Assembly: GCA_037954325.1 (NCBI GenBank)
Contig: JBBMNZ010000095.1
Coordinates: 58,501-122,500, forward strand
Source: Fistularia commersonii
Lineage: Eukaryota > Chordata > Actinopteri > Syngnathiformes > Fistulariidae
DNA: 64,000 bases
Reading direction: 5' to 3'
Position numbers and translations under genes: made by a program. Under the pieces are notes generated by a model. It had not been told where the DNA came from and ran no database searches. It worked only from the letters and a program-made list of their open reading frames with translations. Position 1 is the stretch's first letter. The number at the start of each line of letters is the position of its first letter. Below, one piece after another: positions 32,382 through 43,329 of this stretch.

Positions 32382-33746
32382 GGTTATGGGCCCAGGCAAC
32401 GAACAAAAGGAGGAAGATGGCAACGTTTGGTTTTCGATGGAGACGAAAACAACTACGAGCTTTGGGAAGTAAAGTTTCTGGGACACATGCGACTCGAAGG
32501 TTTGAAAGAGACAATACTTTCAACTGTTGAGCCCGACCCAGATAAAAATGCAGAATGCTACGCTGAGCTTATCCAGTTCCTCGATGATAAAAGTCTATCA
32601 TTGGTAATGAGGGAAGCCGCAGATGACGGTCGAAAAGCTTTGAAAATATTACGGGATCATTACGCCAGCCAGGGTAAGCCCAGAATTATTTCCCTGTACA
32701 GCGAACTATGCTCACTCAAGAAGGAACCCGACGAAACAATAACAGATTACATTATCAGAGCAGAAAAGGCAGTCACCGCTCTGAGAAACACAAAACAGGT
32801 GATAAGTGATGAGCTGATGATCGCTATGGTTATGAAAGGGCTTCCAGAACCGTACAAGCCCTTCGTCATTCACGTAACTCAGAGCAGTGAAGAAATGACG
32901 TTTATTCAGTTCAAGAGTAAACTAAGAAGTTATGAAGAGACTGAAAAGTTTGACAGCAAAACCAAATCAGACAATGTAATGAAAGTGGACATGTCAACGG
33001 TGATCTGCTATGGATGTGGAAACCGTGGCCATATGGCAAAAGCTTGTCACCAAAAATCAGGGCCAAAATGGTGCAGCTATCACAGAAGCACAACCCACAC
33101 CGATGAGACATGCAGAAGAAAATCCAAGCCCAAAGAAGACTCGGTCAAACAAAACACAGACATCCAAGACAAAGATAAGGAAGATGAGCAAACTTTTGTA
33201 TTCAAGGTCAGTCAAAAAGTCCCTCCGGAAAATATCAGAAAAAATGGACTGATGGTAGACTGTGGCGCTACATCACACATCATAACACAAGAAGACAAAT
33301 TCATAAGATTTGATGAGTTTTTCAACCCAAACAAACATTACATGGAGCTAGCAGACGGGACCAGAAGAAACAAAGTGGCACTAAAAAGAGGTGATGCAGA
33401 AGTGTTACTCCAGGACATTGAAGGAAAACCTGTCCTGGTAACCTTAAGGGGAGCCTTATTCATCCCATCATATCCTCAGGACTTCATATCGGTGAAGGCA
33501 GCCACAGCTGATGGAGCCAGCGTGATATTCAAAGAAGGAGAGAACAGACTCATAACCAAAGAAGGAAAAATTTTCAGCATTGAGGAATGTGACAGACTCT
33601 ACTACATAAGAACGGTAAATTATCAACAACTTTATGATGATACAGTAAATGACATGATGTCCAGAGATAGAGTAAACTTAACTTGTGATGTCAAAACATG
33701 GCATGAGATTATGGGACACTGCAATGTAAAAGATGTATTAAAATGA
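32346..33746 (+). pseudogene. Copia A gag-protease and start of integrase
   Basis: The frame is open from 32,214, but the likely start is the ATG at 32,346 (MENEEAANLNA), inside the LTR, because no in-frame ATG precedes the conserved FDGDENNYELWEVK gag segment in the internal region. Numbering from the upstream Met at 32,214, the zinc knuckle CYGCGNRGHMAKAC is at ~265-278 and the protease signature VDCGATSH at ~348. Cys replaces the usual Ser or Thr of DSG/DTG. The first two ligands of the integrase zinc finger (WHEIMGH) are at ~496-502. TGA at 33,744-33,746 then ends it in the middle of that finger. Confidence 0.88.
32382..32395 (+). promoter_or_regulatory. Primer binding site for initiator Met tRNA half-molecule
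   Basis: GGTTATGGGCCCAG directly follows the LTR. It is the reverse complement of CTGGGCCCATAACC, the anticodon arm of vertebrate initiator tRNA-Met, as in Drosophila copia, where a cleaved 5' half of that tRNA primes minus-strand synthesis. Here it is also translated (GYGPR) in the gag frame. Confidence 0.85.
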
Positions 33747-36468
33747 ACAAACTTAGTCGAGGGTATGAAGATTACAGGTCAGACCAAGGTAGACTGTAAC
33801 GTAGACTGTAACGTATGCACGGAGGGAAAATTCACAAATAGCAGAAACAGGCAAGCTGATGCAAAAGCTGATGCACCCCTAAAAATGGTACACACTGACT
33901 TATCAGGCCCGATTGAACCAGCTGGTCAAGAAGGGCATAAGTATGTCATTTCATTCACAGATGATTATTCAGGGGCAGTATTTGTATATTTTCTCAAATA
34001 CAAGAGTGAAGCTACATTAGCAACAGAGAAGTTCCTTGCTGACAGCGCAGCGTATGGTCGTGTCAAATGTATCAGGTCAGACAACGGGACTGAATACACA
34101 GGAAATGCTTTTCAATCTCTTCTAAGGGAGAAAGGCATAAGACATGAAACATCATCCCCATACTCTCCCCATCAAAATGGGACAGCAGAAAGACAATGGA
34201 GGACCCTTTTTGAAATGGCAAGGTGTATGCTAATAGCAAAAGGATTACCAAAGGTTTTGTGGCCTTATGCTGTCCAGACCGCTGCCCATATTCGAAATAG
34301 ATGTTACAATGACAGACACAAAAATACCCCATACTTCATGTTAACAGGGAGAAAGCCAAATCTTTCAAAAATGTGGATATTCGGAACTGAGTGTTATGCA
34401 TACAAACATGACACTAAGAAATTGGATCCCAGATGTGAAAGAGGAATATTTGTGGGATACAGTAAGAAAAGCCCTTCATACCTGGTCTATAATCCACTTA
34501 CAGAAAAAGTGTCAAAACAGAGACTGGTGAAATTGATCAAAAAGGGAAGAATTGAACAACAAACACAAACTGATGATTATGAGACAGAAATCCAGGGATA
34601 TGAAGACACAGAATCTACAGATGAAACCAGTATAGATGTGTCACAAAGTGAAAATAAAACAGACAACCATATACAAAATGAGGATGAGAGTACTAACGCA
34701 GATGTGTCACATGACGAAGAAACAGCAGAAAATGTCCAAAATGAAAAAGAGACGAGGTCAGACATAAAACCCAGATATAATCAAACCAGTCGCTATCCTA
34801 GACGAAAAAGGGTCGTTCCAAGGTATTTAGAGGATTATCAGACAGACTATATTAACAATGATAAAAATCATACAACTATTGATTACTGTTACAGGACTGT
34901 GTGCGGAGTCCCACAGAATTATAGTGAAGCACTGAAGTCACCACTGGCACCCGGGTGGAATTGTGCCATGAGGGAAGAGATTGACTCGCTTAAACAGAAT
35001 GACACATTTGAACTGACAACTTTACCTGAAGGGAGAAAAGTAATTGGAGGAAAATGGGTATTTGCCCTTAAAGAAAATGCTGAAGGAGGACAAATATTTA
35101 AGGCCAGATATGTAGCTAAGGGTTACAATCAAACAGAAGGCATAGACTACTATGAAACTTTTGCACCGACAGCTAACATTACATCAGTGCGGGCACTAAT
35201 GCAGATAGCTGTACAAAATAACCTCATTGTCCATCAAATGGATGTTAAGACGGCATATTTACATGCTCCTATACATGAGGAGATTTTCTTGGAACAACCA
35301 GAAGGGTTTGAAATGATGTCAGAAACAGGAGAGAAACTAGTGTATAGATTAAAGAAATCTCTTTATGGCCTGAAACAATCAGGAAGAAACTGGTATGAAC
35401 TCCTTAATGACCATTTAGAACAGGACAACTTTGTGAGAAATCTCTCTGACCACTGTGTGTACAGAAAACAGACGGAAAATGGTGACACAATCATTGTAAT
35501 AATTTGGGTAGATGATTTAATTATTGCCGCAAGCAGCAATGATGCACTCAGCACATTTAAACAGAACATGAAATTCAAGTTCAACATGAAAGACCTGGGG
35601 AAACTATCATATTTTTTGGGCATACAATTTGAACAAAAGGGGGATGAAATCAAAATGAACCAGACAAAGTACATCCTAAAAATGCTAGAGAGATTTGGAA
35701 TGTCAGAATGTAAAGCAGGATCTACTCCAAGTGAGCAAAAAATTAGAGGGCATCCCTGTAGCTGATGAAAATGAGCAAAGTGAACCTGTCGACCCCAAAG
35801 AATATCGTGAGATTGTAGGCAGTCTTATTTATGCCATGACTTGCACCAGACCTGATATCAGCTGGATAGTGAGCAAACTATCACAGAATCTGGCAATGCC
35901 AAAAGTAGAAAACTTAGTAGCTGCAAAACATGTTCTGAGGTATTTGAAGGGGACAGCTGATTATGAACTAAGTTTCAAGACAAATAAGGAGGATTTGAAC
36001 CTGATAGCTTACAGTGATTCAGACTGGGCATCATCTGTAGAAGACAGACGTAGCACTACAGGCTACTGTTTCAGTTTAACAAAACAAGGCCCAGCCATTG
36101 CATGGAAGTCAAGGAAACAGCCCACAGTGGCCCTGTCAACATGTGAGGCTGAATACATCGGCCGAGCCACCACCGCACAAGAAAACATGTACCTGTCTCA
36201 ACTGTTAAACGGTATGGACAACAAAATGTACAGTTGCACAACAATCTACGGAGACAATCAGGGGGCCATCGCACTGAGTAAGAATCCTGTAAACAGACAA
36301 AGGTCAAAACACATTGATGTAAAATATCATTTCATTCGTGAAGCACTCAGTGAGGGTTAAATAAATCTTATCTATTGTCCATCAGAGGACATGTTGGCAG
36401 ACATCTCGACAAAACTCATGACAAAGGTAAAAATAGAAAAATTCAAAAAGTGGTTCTTTGGAAATTAA
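33747..36468 (+). pseudogene. Copia A integrase, RT and RNase H, frameshifted
   Basis: The frame continues unchanged after the TGA. It gives the CNVDCNVC half of the zinc finger, the integrase core (MVHTDLSGP, RSDNGTEY, NGTAERQ; second Asp to Glu spacing 35), the acidic linker, RT with DVKTAYLHA and WVDDLIIAAS, and RNase H with SDSDWAS and CEAEY. A sixth A in GAGCAAAAAATT near 35,740 shifts the frame at the RT-RNase H border. TAA at 36,358-36,360 precedes a further 36 codons (LIYCPSEDMLADIS to WFFGN). Confidence 0.9.
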
Positions 36469-36500
36469 AATGTCCAAAGTTTTTTTTGGGATGTTGAGAT

Positions 36501-36510
36501 CAAGAGGGGG
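36501..36510 (+). promoter_or_regulatory. Polypurine tract of copia A
   Basis: CAAGAGGGGG abuts the 3' LTR and is the expected plus-strand primer site. Confidence 0.8.
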
Positions 36511-36866
36511 TGTTGAGATAGGTGATCTCATTAGTTTTATTTGAGTTTACATTCTAGTATACATATGTTGTATTTGTATCTACTCTCAGGAAATGCATGG
36601 CACTTTATGACAAGGTTTGGGACTTGTTTTAGTTTTTCGCGACTGTTCAGCTAACTTGACGTTAACTTCTACGTCAGTGTTTTTTTTTTGGTATAGCGGT
36701 GCTGGCGGGAATTTTTCCCTCACTCTGTACTGTACATGTCCCATGGCTAACCGATGTTGATTCCCGGAGCTGTGAAGAAGAAAATAAAAGACGATTCAAA
36801 CAAGGCAAACTTGTGAATTCCTTCCGAAACATGGAAAACGAAGAAGCTGCGAACTTAAACGCAACA
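36511..36866 (+). repeat. Copia A 3' LTR, copy 1
   Basis: 356 bp, TGTTGAG to CAACA. It differs from the 5' LTR at four places (TT/GT, T/C, C/T, A/G). It is followed by GTTTGGTTGTGGATGCG of a module 2 monomer. Confidence 0.93.
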
Positions 36867-36922
36867 GTTTGGTTGTGGATGCGTTTCGGCTAATGCTATT
36901 AGCACAGCTATGATGAGTTAAG

Positions 36923-36954
<32 letters not shown>

Positions 36955-37649
36955 CTGTGTGTGTGTGTGTGTGCGTGTGTGTGAGTGTGAATTTGTTTAG
37001 GTGGGGGGGGGTCGCGGACAGGGAGTACCGGGGCCTCGAGCGGATGAGCTGAGAAGCGGAGGAGCGGAGGTAATGTTTCTCCTCTCAGAGGCGGGGAAGC
37101 TTGGGGGCAGAAGAACCCCTTAGACCGGCCAATGTGAGCCTTCTCCGGACATAGATCACCCGGACGTATGACTGGAGCTCCCGCACCTCTAGGCACACAC
37201 ATATGTGAATGAGTGGATGAGCTAATGTTTCTTTTGTTGTGGATACGTTTTGGCCAATGCTATTAGCACAGCTATGATGAGTTCAGGTGTGTGTGCGTGT
37301 GTGTGTGTGTGTGTTTGTGTGTGTGTTGGTGTGTGTGTGTCTGTGTGTGTGTGTGTGTGCGTGTGTTTATCTGTGTGTGAGAGTTTGTTTTGGTGGTGGT
37401 GGGGGGGGGGGGTTCCCGCGGACAGGGAGTACCAGGGCCTGGAGCGGATGAGGTGAGGAGCGGAGGAGGGCAGAAGCCCGGACCGTGATTCGCCTATGTC
37501 CAGCGGTTCGGGAGTTCCAGGGCCAAAAGCGGAGAAGCGGAGGACAGCAAAAGCCCTGTCCGCAATTCACCTGAGTCCGGCGGATCGGTAGTACCTGGTT
37601 CCGCAGCGGAGGCGCGGAGGAGCGGAGGAGCGGAGCAAAGCGGAAGCCC
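36867..37649. repeat. Module 2 monomers with (TG)n
   Basis: Two monomers with TATTAGCACAGC at about 36,896 and 37,262 and (TG)n at 36,924-36,987 and 37,287-37,370. A G-run near 37,400 and octamer sequence end in CGGAGCAAAGCGGAAGCCCG. No gene is seen. Confidence 0.85.
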
Positions 37650-38179
37650 GTCTTAACAACAAGGAAATTACAGATGAGGCTATAATTTCCACAGAAATCT
37701 TTAAATTCTATCGCTACCTATACACTTCGACATTGTCAAAAAGCGATTGTGACTCCTTTCCAACAAATATTCCTCAATATATCCCAAAAATAAACAACAA
37801 CAAACAATATATGTTTGTTTTGTATATATCTATATATAATCAACAAAAAATATACAGTTTGATATCTGAGATTCCTTGTGAGTCGCCAACTTAATTACAT
37901 GTTGTACTCCCCTTGCAATCTTTTTTTCGTTTTAATTTTTTATTAGTCAATCTATTGATTTAATTATTTCATTTTAATTTCTTTTTTTGTCTAGCATTGT
38001 AAATTTCTCACAAACCGTTAACACTATTAACTTCTGATTCCATACAGAACGAATGTCCTTATGTCCTTTGCTTCCTCATGCCTGGTTGTTTCATTGACAT
38101 TCAGTGCTACCTTGCCATGTTTATTTGTACATTTGTATAGTTGTGTGTACTATTTATGTTCAATTAAAAAAAAAAAAAA
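37650..38179 (+). mobile_element. Internally deleted L1-like element with poly(A)
   Basis: Third copy of the derivative described at 14,094, with the same array junction, ORF2 scrap, 3' UTR and poly(A) (38,166-38,179). It contains the uninterrupted GAATGTCCTTATGTCCTTTG site in which copia A inserted elsewhere. Confidence 0.75.
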
Positions 38180-38624
38180 GAATGAGAGGCTGAGAAAATC
38201 TCCATGCCTCTCTCTCTCCCCCCCTTAATGCCCCCCCCCCCCTTCCGACGCAACGCGATTCTCGCCGTTGTTGTGGAAGTAGGGTAAAGGATTCCCCGCG
38301 TCGGTGCGAGCGATGCGTTTCAAGGCGTATTGCATGTGTGTATGGAGGGGGGGGGGGTCTACAGGACACCGCAGACCGGCAATGGTGCACCTTTTGCGGA
38401 CATCGATCACCGAAACGTCGGCGTGGAGCTCCCGGAGCAGCCGGCGTGTACATGTGAATGAATGGAGGAGCTAATGTGTGTGGGGTGGTGGTGGTGCTGG
38501 TGGTGTGGGGGGGGGGGCGCGTTTCGGCTAATGCTATCAGCACAGCTATGATTATCCCCAGAACGTTGAGAACGAGCTCCCGGAACTCCGGACATGCGTA
38601 TATAAAAGAGTGGAATTAAAGTGT

Positions 38625-38689
<65 letters not shown>

Positions 38690-38699
38690 TGTGTATGTG
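38180..38699 (+). repeat. Module 3 block, TATA-like box and (TG)n
   Basis: Same order as 14,627-15,130. It has a C-run near 38,230, (GGT)n near 38,485, TATATAAAAG at 38,599-38,608 and (TG)n to about 38,698. Confidence 0.8.
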
Positions 38700-39771
38700 T
38701 GGGACAGAAATAATGTCGGGGACAGAAATTGTTATTAGCCTGCTGGCAGATGACACAACCTTAGTTTTGAAAAATGAACATCAAGTCCCAATAAGCGTTG
38801 AAAAAATTAAAACATTCTCCAAGGCTTCAGGATTGTCATTAAACTTAAAGAAATGCAAACTTCTTGAGCTGCCACTAAAGGAAAACAGCAATGTTCCTAT
38901 CAAATCAGAAATAAAATACTTGAGCATTTTCCTATCTAAGGACCAAAAGTTAAATCAGTCCAGGAACATTGAATCTAAACTGAATCAAAGTAAAGCTAAA
39001 TTGAATATATGGCTCCAAAGAGATTTATCAATATTAGGCCGGATATATTTGAGTAAAATGGAATGTTTATCCAGATGTATATACCCAGTGTATTCCAATG
39101 CTGCTCCAAATCAACTCATAAAATCTATTAACCAAATAAATTTCAACTTTATCTGGAGGAACAGACCACACCATCTAAAAAAATCACATACGGTGAAAGA
39201 AACAAGTGAAGGAGGGCTGAAAGTGATAGAGTTGGACTGCCTGAATGGGACATTGAAGGTGAACTGGTTGAAATCCTGGATCAAACATCATTATTCTTTC
39301 TGGTATTGTACTCCAAACTACTTATTCAACATAGTCGGTGGCCTAAGTCTCCTACTTATCTCTGACTTGGATATCAACAAGATTCCTGTCCAATTTTCAG
39401 AGTTCCATAAACAAATACTATTATACTGGAAAATGATATATGTACACAATTTCTCACCACACAGTACAATAATTTGGAACAATAGATATGTACTGCATGG
39501 CAACAAACCTCTGTTTTACAAGGAATGCTTTGAGAAAGGTATATGGTCAATAATTGACTTGATGGATGACAATGGCAGTCCTCTAGACTATGAACAGTTC
39601 TGTACTACACACAGATTTAAGCCTCCCATATTAGAGTTGATAAAGTTACGAAACGCACTGCCTCGACAATTTGTATTCCTGACCAAAAATATAATGACGC
39701 ACCGAACCGTACAACCACAGTTACCCCGACTATCACTCCAGGGAATCTCAATTCTGGACAGAAAGTGCAGT
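38700..39771 (+). pseudogene. L1/Tx1-like ORF2 fragment from the RT active site
   Basis: Begins at the same base after (TG)n as the 18,598 copy. LADDTTLVLK, LSLNLKKCKLL and NFIWRNRPHHLKKSH are present. It has a 9-bp in-frame deletion relative to that copy (ELPLKENS versus ELHDSPLKEIS). It is cut at GAAAGTGCAG by a copia B LTR. Confidence 0.85.
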
Positions 39772-39993
39772 TGTTATCTGAGAAATATGCTCTCAGTTAT
39801 TTCCCTTTTATTTTGAATGGCCAGTCCCAGCTTCCGGTCTGTCCGTAGTGTTTTTATTTGCTTGAAAATAAACTCAACTTCTTCCAGTTCTGCAAAGCAA
39901 GAGGCGTGTCACACATATTATTCCTCCGTAAAAGACCCAGTCGGTATTGAGGGGTAGCACGCAGATCTACTGCACAGATAACCTCTGATAACA
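39772..39993 (+). repeat. Copia B 5' LTR (222 bp)
   Basis: TGTTATCTGAG to CTGATAACA, the only complete LTR of this family here. Its first 69 bp match the truncated LTRs next to the copia B RT fragments. It is inserted in L1 ORF2. Confidence 0.85.
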
Positions 39994-40007
39994 GGTTATG
40001 GGCCCAG
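39994..40007 (+). promoter_or_regulatory. Primer binding site of copia B
   Basis: GGTTATGGGCCCAG, identical to the primer sites of copia A and C, immediately after the LTR. Confidence 0.85.
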
Positions 40008-40102
40008 GAAACCCCCAAAGACGGCTGAAGACAGTTTGGAGCCGCTGAGAAGAGCGACGATACTGCAAACTCATCACTGGCCATGGAAAACAAGCAAGCC
40101 AG
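40008..40102 (+). other. Copia B leader, truncated
   Basis: About 95 bp after the primer site, reaching an ATG at 40,083 (MENKQAR, then TGA), comparable to the MENEE start of copia A. It is then replaced by LINE sequence. In this family the ATG lies after the primer site, unlike copia A. Confidence 0.55.
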
Positions 40103-40907
40103 ATGATGGAAGGAGACTTGCAGGAGGCAAACAAACTAAACCTGTTTTTTAACAGATTTGATGAAGGTGCCTCCGCCCACCCTCCCCCCAGTTCCTCTCA
40201 GGACTTTCCTTCCCCTGTGCCCTCACCCCTCACTTTAAGGAGCTTTCCCCCTCCCCCACGCACCTCTTCTGCTTCCCTGGGCGATGTCTCGTTTACACCT
40301 CAGCCGTCCTGCCCCCCACTGGGACTCTCTCTGCCCCCCACTGGGACTCTCTCCACCCCCTCCTGTCGCCTTCACCGCTGAGGAGGTGAGAAGAGAGTTC
40401 AGCCGCCTTCCTCCCAGGAAAGCTGCTGGCCCTGACGGCCTTAGCCCCAGCGTGCTGAAAGGATGTGCCTCTCAGCTGTGTGGGATCTTCTCACATCTCT
40501 TCAACCTGAGCCTGACCCAGATGGTTGTCCCCGACCGGTGGAAAACCTCATGCCTGGTTCCAGCGCCCGAGGTGAAGCATCCCAGCAGACACAACGACTA
40601 CAGACCGGTGGCCCTGACATCATACGTCATGAAGTCGCTGGAGAGGCTCGTCCTGAGGCACCTTGGCACAGTCGTCGGACCTTCGCTGGACCCCCTGCGG
40701 TTCGCATACCACCCACGGATAGGAGTGGAAGACGCCATCATCTTCCTGCTGCACAGAATCTACACACACCTGGAGGAGGCAGGAAGCACTGTGAGAGTCA
40801 TGTTCTTTGACTTCTCCAGTGCTTTTAACACCATTCGACCTGCCCTGCTGAACAGGAAGCTTCTGGACATGCAGGTAGATGCTCCACTCGCGGCTGTTGG
40901 AGAGTAA
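40103..40907 (+). pseudogene. CR1/L2/Rex1-group LINE reverse transcriptase fragment
   Basis: Begins EANKLNLFFNRFDE, the linker before RT. A small duplication of CCCCCCACTGGGACTCTCTC near 40,313-40,358 shifts the frame. From 40,370 it reads EEVRREFSRLPPRKAAGPDG, WKTSCLVPAPE, DYRPVALTSYVMKSLERL and FFDFSSAFNTI (RT motif A). It ends at 40,907, before the catalytic YADD, where the retroviral LTR starts. The exact clade is my inference from motif wording. Confidence 0.8.
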
Positions 40908-40908
40908 T

Positions 40909-41383
40909 TGTAATTCATGCTGGTCTAAGTTAAAACCTGTAAAGAGGAGACTGAGGTTATCATAAGAAATAACACAGACAAGCGACTATTCTTTTGTGCT
41001 CTGCAGAGGGGGAGACTCAGCGCGCTCTTTGGAGCCAAGATCCAGAGAATCCCCCCGAGTTCCTCCTTGCTCGGCTTTTTATTGTGTGAAAGTGTTTATT
41101 TACATAACAACATTTATTCAATAGTATAGTTCATGCATATGTGAAGTTGACCAGGATGATATACAGGGGTGGTCAGGTTTCTCTCCAGAAGCGTTTATCC
41201 TCGTTTAGATTTACGTTTACGGGGGGTAGGTTCTTATCTAAAGATGTTTACGACCATTGGAATATCTTGGAGGGCCCAACTCTTGTTAGAGGACAAAGGT
41301 CTTTTGTGCTCTAGCATGTCTGGCTAACTTCATGTGAGTAGTCGAAATAACATAGTTATAGAAATAGAGAGTAAACTCTAACA
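40909..41383 (-). repeat. Retroviral LTR (475 bp)
   Basis: Minus-strand TGTTAGAGTT to CATGAATTACA. AATAAA is present (TTTATT at 41,088-41,093 on the + strand), followed by a G-rich stretch, as expected at a U3-R/U5 poly(A) site. It sits next to the Rex1-group LINE; only one flank survives. Confidence 0.75.
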
Positions 41384-41469
41384 ATTCTCTCCTGTTTATG
41401 AGACTCCGAACAATGTTAAACTCTTCAGCATCATCATGCCATGTTGGTACATAGTTTACAGATAACACT

Positions 41470-42718
41470 TCATACAACATCATGGTCGTCGTCCTCCACA
41501 GTCGAATCATTATCATTTTCTTTTTCTGAATCACTTATAGGCAGTTGCTCATATATCTGTCCAGTGTAGTGAGTCCTTGGTTGGGTCTGCACTGCTACTA
41601 TTGCCATCTGGACAAAGGCTGCGGAAGCCATTTTAGCAATCATGCTTCTCAAACAAGGAATAACGCACATAGTAAATAAACAAAACAAAATAAGAATCAC
41701 AATCACAGGTGTAAGGCACTTTAAAAGTATTTGCCACCAAGTTCCGTTGATGATCCATCCAAGAGGGTCAAACTGTAAAAACGACATTAAAGTATCACTG
41801 TCCTCTTTACCCTCTAGTTGGTTCTTTAATGTCGTCAATTTGTCATGAATTGCTGTGAAATTGTCTCGCATGTCTGGGATATATGTGCAACATTGTTGTC
41901 CTATTATCGCACATACACCACCTTCCTTGGCTAAGACAATATCTAAAGCCATACGATTTTGTAAAAGCATTTCTTTCATAGCCATAGTCTCTGGATTGTT
42001 TTGTATCAGTCCATTCAATTCTAGAACCCTTGACGTTAGGTTCTGTAATGTCGCCCAGACCTCATTCATTCGATGTCCCGAGTAGGCTACACCATAGTTA
42101 GGGAACATTGTCATAAGTATTCCTCTAGAGTCACTTATCAAGGCTCTTCGACTACGTTCATGTCCCATAGGCCTAATGAGTTGTACGCTATGAGTCATGT
42201 TATGCTCTGGTATAAAAGTCATAGCACTTCCTAATCGGGCCAAATAGCATGTGCCACACCAATGTTCGGGCAGATACAGAAATGCTCGTTTGCCACAAAT
42301 CCATACATGTGTTTTTGGGCATGTATGGATAACCGTATTTGTGTGGGAATGCAAAAATCCTCCATGGTGGTATACCAGATTTGGTGAGGTTTGTTTCAAT
42401 GCCCAATAATGGCTTGAGGGCTGTCAGATTCATGGCACACACGCCCATTCCCCACTTTCCAACCTCACATATACTATTATTATAGTAGTCATAGGTTTTC
42501 CTAACCGGTCTATCCGTTTCCTTATCTAGCACAGTGTCACACTGTAGTTGGCCTAGATAATGCTCTTTCTTACCACACTGTCGTTTCATACAAAATGGTG
42601 GTGTCTTTTGTATTGTCATTAGAGTGAATCCCTCAATGACAGTTTTATTGGTTACCATAGAATAATCAGCTGGTAATCGCCATTTGGATGGATCGTAAGG
42701 CAGAAAAGGAAGGACTGA
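41470..42718 (-). pseudogene. Retroviral env (C-terminal SU and TM), frameshifted
   Basis: The downstream frame (42,399-41,470, 309 codons) holds the end of SU, a furin-like RSRR near residue 82, an immunosuppressive-like segment, and the CX6CC motif at ~163-171. One membrane span lies at ~223-247, with an acidic cytoplasmic tail after it. CX6CC places it with gamma/epsilon-type envelopes. Upstream SU sequence is in another frame (42,718 to about 42,340), so a frameshift lies near 42,340-42,400. The SU N-terminus and signal peptide are missing. No fusogenic product is expected. Confidence 0.85.
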
Positions 42719-43185
42719 GGTGCACCTTCTTCGGACACGGATCCCTGTGACGTCGGCGTGAAGCTCCGGGAGCACCAGACATGCACATATGAATAAGCGA
42801 AGGAGTCAACTCCATAAGTCCTCCACTCAGGGCCTCGGTGTCACTGAATCGAGCAATTTGGTTTTTAATGTTTAAAAATCGGCTTAACATTGAGGTGGAA
42901 AACACAGCGGTATCGTTAAAATACAGTAACAGGGTGATAACATCCATGTAAGAAGTGGAGGGGGATTTATTGCACTCACGGCCCCACTCGTTTATTCCTC
43001 TCATACACAGCGGCCAGATCACCTGCTGGAGCTCCAAGCGCTGTGCACAGTCGGATGCCGCCATCTAGCGGACATAAAATGTAAGGAAGCGGAGGGAGAA
43101 AGCCATCCGCTGTTCCCCGAGTAGCGGCGACGAACGAGTTTAGAGCCGTGGAGAAGGTTTGCTTCCCCCCCACCCTCTCTTTCTA

Positions 43186-43186
<1 letters not shown>
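42719..43186 (-). repeat. BRM block, copy 5
   Basis: Lacks the last part of the module 3-like end: it joins the env fragment at GGTGCACCTTCTTCGG. The CTCF-like motif is at 43,058-43,071. The open frame runs on into the env side, which is accidental. Confidence 0.65.
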
Positions 43187-43216
<30 letters not shown>

Positions 43217-43329
43217 CTTCTTCTTCTTCTTCTTCTTCTTCTTCTTCTTCTTCTTCTTCTTCTTCTTCTACAGTTTCTAGTCCATACATCATCGCTGGTC
43301 TCACCACTGTCTTGTACACCTTTGTACAT
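43187..43329. repeat. (TTC)n tract and RTE stub
   Basis: About 27 TTC units to 43,269, then the 57-bp RTE stub in reverse (CAGTTTCTAGTCCATACATC to CACC). Mirror of 27,271-27,455 and 48,623-48,785. Confidence 0.85.

Larger units (their letters stand above)
32026..36866 (+). mobile_element. Copia A element, copy 1 (4,841 bp)
   Basis: Two 356-bp LTRs with four differences (about 1.1 percent), a Met-tRNA half-molecule primer site, gag-protease, integrase, RT, RNase H and a purine tract. The flanks are AGGAC on the left and GTTTG on the right, so the ends do not match each other. It is damaged by a TGA in the integrase zinc finger, an extra A near 35,740 and a TAA near the end. It matches copy 2 at 51,127 almost perfectly, being part of a segmental duplication. 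Confidence 0.93.
40909..42718 (-). mobile_element. Partial endogenous retrovirus: env and 3' LTR
   Basis: Minus strand: env fragment, purine tract (AAACAGGAGAGAAT, 41,384-41,397) and a 475-bp TG...CA LTR. Gag, pol and the 5' LTR are absent. The 5' side is replaced at 42,718 by the BRM block. Env has a frameshift, so this is a dead relic. Confidence 0.85.

Noticed and set aside
32382..32395. Fragment of a tRNA gene
   Set aside because: Only 14 bp complementary to the anticodon arm, placed exactly at LTR ends in three families: a primer site.
41642..42085. Plus-strand frames opposite the env fragment
   Set aside because: Shadows of the minus-strand env coding sequence.
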